Source: an uncultured Lachnospiraceae bacterium (lineage in GTDB: Bacteria > Bacillota > Clostridia > Lachnospirales > Lachnospiraceae). From it: a stretch of 64,000 bases of DNA. Made by a program: the position numbers and the translations under genes. The notes beneath the pieces are model-generated. The model was not told the DNA's origin. It did not search any database and was given only the letters and a program-made list of their open reading frames with translations. The stretch is from positions 75,282-139,281 of the forward strand of contig CAJTPS010000011.1 in assembly GCA_910578555.1 (NCBI GenBank), written 5' to 3'. Shown in pieces: positions 62,118-64,000 of this stretch (position 1 is its first letter; every line of letters begins with the position of its first letter).

Positions 62118-62320
62118 TTGTTTTGCCTGATAGTATATACTCGTAGGCAAAAGTCGGTTATTATCACGGAAACTCGGATACTCGCACGGAAACTGCTGTA
62201 CTATCAGGCAAAAGTCGATACTATCAGGCAAAACCCTTATACGAACACGGAAACTGCCTGAGAGTTTTCGTGATAATATAAGGGTTTCCGTGATTGTATA
62301 AGCAGTTTTCGTGATAGTAT
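62118..62320. repeat. 20-bp-period repeat array with inverted half
   Basis: Consensus unit TACTATCA(G/C)G(C/G)AAAA(G/C)T. Forward cores start at 62145, 62165, 62185, 62205, 62225 and 62246, that is steps of 20, 20, 20, 20 and 21. An inverted unit lies at 62118-62140, and three inverted cores begin at 62263, 62283 and 62304. Cores alternate between AGGCAAAAGT and CACGGAAACT. The last forward and first inverted units form a long hairpin: 25-base arms with four mismatches at about 62230-62288. Units lack unique spacers, so this is not CRISPR. Confidence 0.8.
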
Positions 62321-62363
62321 ATGAGCAAAGCGGTAAAAAAATAATGAATAAATGACAATTGTG

Positions 62364-62391
62364 AAAAAGGGCTGGATGGTGGCTCTTTTTT
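62364..62391. terminator. Terminator of the HxlR gene (bidirectional)
   Basis: AAAAAGGGC (62364-62372) pairs with GCTCTTTTT (62382-62390, one G-U), flanked by T- and A-runs on both strands. Confidence 0.65.
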
Positions 62392-62396
62392 GCTTT

Positions 62397-62756
62397 TCAT
62401 TGGTAGCCTTTCTCCACATATTTTCCTTGCCTCTGGTATTCCTGATATGTCTTTCCCCATTCACACAGCCCGCCTAAGACTGGTTTCAGGGTATTGCCTA
62501 TTTCGCTTAATGAATATTCAACCCTCGGAGGGACTTCCGGGAAAACAGTTCTAAGGATGATTCCCTGTTCCTCCAGTTCCCGGAGCTGTTCCGTCAGTGT
62601 CTTGGTGGTGATGCTGCCCAGGAGCCGCTGCAGCTCATTGAAACGGATTGTGCCTTTGGAGAGATGCCATAATATTTTCAGTTTCCATTTTCCGCTAAGG
62701 ATATTCAGCCCAAGTTCAACCGGGCATTGTTCATCCACTGCCTGCACCTTTGCCAT
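62397..62756 (-). CDS. HxlR-family transcriptional regulator
   Basis: A 119-residue winged-helix regulator. CPVELGLNILSGKWKLKILWHLSKGTIRFNELQRLLGSIT is the HxlR pattern with the early cysteine that often senses thiol or quinone stress, then KTLTEQLRELEEQGII and RVEYSLSEIG of the wing. AAGGGG lies nine bases before the ATG at 62756. It is divergent from the amidohydrolase gene and probably controls it. Confidence 0.92.
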   Translation of the reverse strand: MAKVQAVDEQCPVELGLNILSGKWKLKILWHLSKGTIRFNELQRLLGSITTKTLTEQLRELEEQGIILRTVFPEVPPRVEYSLSEIGNTLKPVLGGLCEWGKTYQEYQRQGKYVEKGYQ

Positions 62757-62809
62757 TATGTATTGCCCCTTTCCACGCACGGTTTCAAAAAGGAAACCTT
62801 ATTTCAAAA

Positions 62810-62821
62810 AAGTGCGTACTT
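62810..62821. promoter_or_regulatory. Possible HxlR operator
   Basis: AAGTGCGTACTT: the halves AAGT/ACTT are inverted around four bases, in the gap between the divergent HxlR and amidohydrolase genes. Confidence 0.35.
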
Positions 62822-62881
62822 GATTTTAGCTTTCCTTAATGCTAACGTCAATATACCAAAATTGTCAAGGAGGTTCTGAAA

Positions 62882-63682
62882 ATGGTGATAGACAGCCACG
62901 AACATATCATGTTCCCCATAAAAATGCAGCTGGAGAAAATGGATGCGGCGGGGGTGGATAAGACGGTATTATTCTGCACGGCACCGCACCCGGAGAAAGC
63001 AGGCACATTAAATGAACTGGAAGAAGAAATGGCGGCTTTGAATAAGATTTTAGCAGGTTCCAACACTAAGGAGGATAACATCAGCCGCCTGAAAAAGAAT
63101 ATTGCAGAAGTGGCAGAGGCAGTAAGGGCATATCCTGACCGCTTTTTAGGCTTCGGCGCTGTGCTTTTGGGAATGGAACTGGAAGAAACGGAAAAATGGA
63201 TTGACACACAGATCACTTCCAATTCTCTGTATGGAATCGGAGAGTTTACACCCGGAAACGAGCAGCAGATCAGGCAGTTGGACACTGTATTTCAGGCATT
63301 GATGGATACAAGGAGTTATCCGGTTTGGGTACATACTTTCCACCCGGTTACGATGGAGGGGATAAAACTTCTGATGTCCTTATGCGAAAAATATCCCGGT
63401 ATTCCCGTTATTTTCGGACATTTGGGCGGCTCAAACTGGATGGAGGTCATAAAATTTGCGAAAGAACATGAGAATATCTACTTAGACCTCTCAGCGGCAT
63501 TTGCTTCCATTGCCACTAAAATGGCATTGACCGAGCTGCCGGAGAGATGCCTGTACAGTTCAGATGCCCCTTATGGGGAGCCGTATCTATACAGGCAACT
63601 CATTGAATTTGTCAGCCCGGACAAGAGGGCAGCGGAGATGGCATTAGGGGAGAACATATCTCGGTTACTGGAATTACACTAA
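62882..63682 (+). CDS. Amidohydrolase-family (TIM-barrel) protein
   Basis: A 266-residue amidohydrolase-2-type enzyme. IDSHEHIMFP gives the first metal-site HxH, VHTFHP and IFGHLGG the later His ligands, and YSSDAPYGE the final Asp. Relatives act as decarboxylases or hydrolases on aromatic or lactone substrates, which I cannot choose between. It is divergent from the HxlR regulator, so induction by its substrate or an electrophile is plausible. Confidence 0.85.
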   Translation: MVIDSHEHIMFPIKMQLEKMDAAGVDKTVLFCTAPHPEKAGTLNELEEEMAALNKILAGSNTKEDNISRLKKNIAEVAEAVRAYPDRFLGFGAVLLGMELEETEKWIDTQITSNSLYGIGEFTPGNEQQIRQLDTVFQALMDTRSYPVWVHTFHPVTMEGIKLLMSLCEKYPGIPVIFGHLGGSNWMEVIKFAKEHENIYLDLSAAFASIATKMALTELPERCLYSSDAPYGEPYLYRQLIEFVSPDKRAAEMALGENISRLLELH

Positions 63683-63691
63683 GGATAAAGA

Positions 63692-63718
63692 GGAAAAGGG
63701 CTCACAGGCCCTTTTTCC
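63692..63718 (+). terminator. Terminator of the amidohydrolase gene
   Basis: AAAAGGGC (63694-63701) pairs with GCCCTTTT (63708-63715), with T5 at 63712-63716. Confidence 0.8.
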
Positions 63719-63856
63719 AATTCTGGCGGTCTGCTTTTTTCCCAGGCAGGCCGGGCGGCCTGATAACGGAAATTACTTGGAAAGCAAAAACGTTATATCG
63801 GACGAAAGGCGAAAAACTTTAGCCATTTCGGTGATATTCTGAGATTGATTCATAGT

Positions 63857-63889
63857 CGTTTTGTGCAATTTATGGGCGTTTTGTGCAAT
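63857..63889 (+). promoter_or_regulatory. Direct repeats upstream of response regulator
   Basis: CGTTTTGTGCAAT at 63857-63869 and 63877-63889, exactly 20 bases apart, with a third partial CGTTTGAT at 63892. The -10-like TATAAT lies near 63910. Direct repeats two helical turns apart fit the way LytTR regulators bind, though the sequence does not match their published consensus. Confidence 0.45.
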
Positions 63890-63951
63890 GGCGTTTGATA
63901 GGATGCCCTATAATCCGATATAATTTATGACGGAAAGTGAGGAAAATATGG

Positions 63952-64000
63952 ATGAAGATAGCTGTCTGTGATGACAGCAGGGAGGACAGGGGCGCACTGC
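63952..64000 (+). CDS. Response regulator, N-terminal end (partial)
   Basis: The gene runs off the window. The ATG at 63952 with GTGAGGA upstream opens MKIAVCDDSREDRGAL, where IAVCDD is the acidic pocket of a receiver domain, in the form usual for AgrA/LytTR-type regulators. Only 16 residues are visible, so the output domain is a guess. Confidence 0.65.
   Translation, partial: MKIAVCDDSREDRGAL

Larger units (their letters stand above)
61883..62396. other. 514-base non-coding region dominated by repeats
   Basis: Besides the array described separately, CACGGAAA (61991-61998) and TTTCCGTG (62058-62065) form another inverted pair. No protein gene is supported here. Confidence 0.6.

Noticed and set aside
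62118..62320. CRISPR array
   Set aside because: Units repeat every 20 bases with no separate unique spacers, change direction midway, and no cas genes are near.

Overview
The window looks like a chromosome segment of an anaerobic, low-to-moderate-GC Firmicute of the Lachnospiraceae (Clostridia). The pointers are a Gram-positive PolC replicase, an MEP-pathway and UppS/CdsA/RseP operon, a rimP-nusA-rnpM-ylxQ-infB operon, a separate PyrI regulatory subunit, pyruvate phosphate dikinase, a DUF5050 protein and the general gene order. The species call is inference; there is no 16S gene here.

Layout. (1) 1-1406: AT-rich accessory DNA with small zinc-ribbon genes and several visibly broken reading frames. 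(2) 1407-5246: a small coiled-coil protein, a polysaccharide deacetylase, a bactofilin, then pyrH-frr. (3) 5291-18749: an intrinsic terminator, then uppS-cdsA-dxr-rseP, a MATE pump and a PP2C phosphatase/Ser-Thr kinase pair, then ispG and polC. (4) 18750-19758: about 1 kb without an intact protein gene. It holds a decayed cytidylate-kinase-like fragment, tRNA-Glu(CTC) with its own promoter and terminator, and a dense field of nested palindromes. (5) 19759-28555: rimP-nusA-rnpM-ylxQ-infB-rbfA-nrnA-truB-ribF, a translation and RNA-processing operon. (6) 28592-35859: Na/Pi cotransporter, NlpC/P60 wall hydrolase with a WalR-like box, rpsO with a structured leader, pnp, and an HD-GYP response regulator. 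(7) 35861-43404: pyrBI and a nitroreductase on the minus strand, a PH-domain protein, a CmpB-family membrane protein, and a folate operon folC-folE-folP-folB/folK that ends in an unusual GNAT fusion. (8) 43560-52016: DUF5050 protein (minus), then pheA, a DUF815 ATPase, ppx, ppk, maf and a small acidic protein. (9) 52071-59482: HAD phosphatase, PHP phosphoesterase and ABC-F ATPase (minus), GDPD and ppdK (plus). (10) 59483-64000: accessory region. An AT-rich two-gene cassette (DUF2806-like protein plus zinc-ribbon/HEPN protein) is bracketed by arrays of a degenerate repeat, with a strict 20-bp period on the downstream side. It is followed by an HxlR regulator divergent from an amidohydrolase and by the first codons of a response regulator.

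How the genes work together. The core supports translation and RNA turnover, isoprenoid/lipid-carrier synthesis for the wall, pyrimidine and folate synthesis, and phosphate/polyphosphate handling. The most promising novel material is the DUF2806-HEPN cassette with its flanking arrays (a candidate defence or toxin module), and a family of two-hairpin repeats whose stems change in compensating pairs between copies at 19.66, 34.61 and 55.58 kb.
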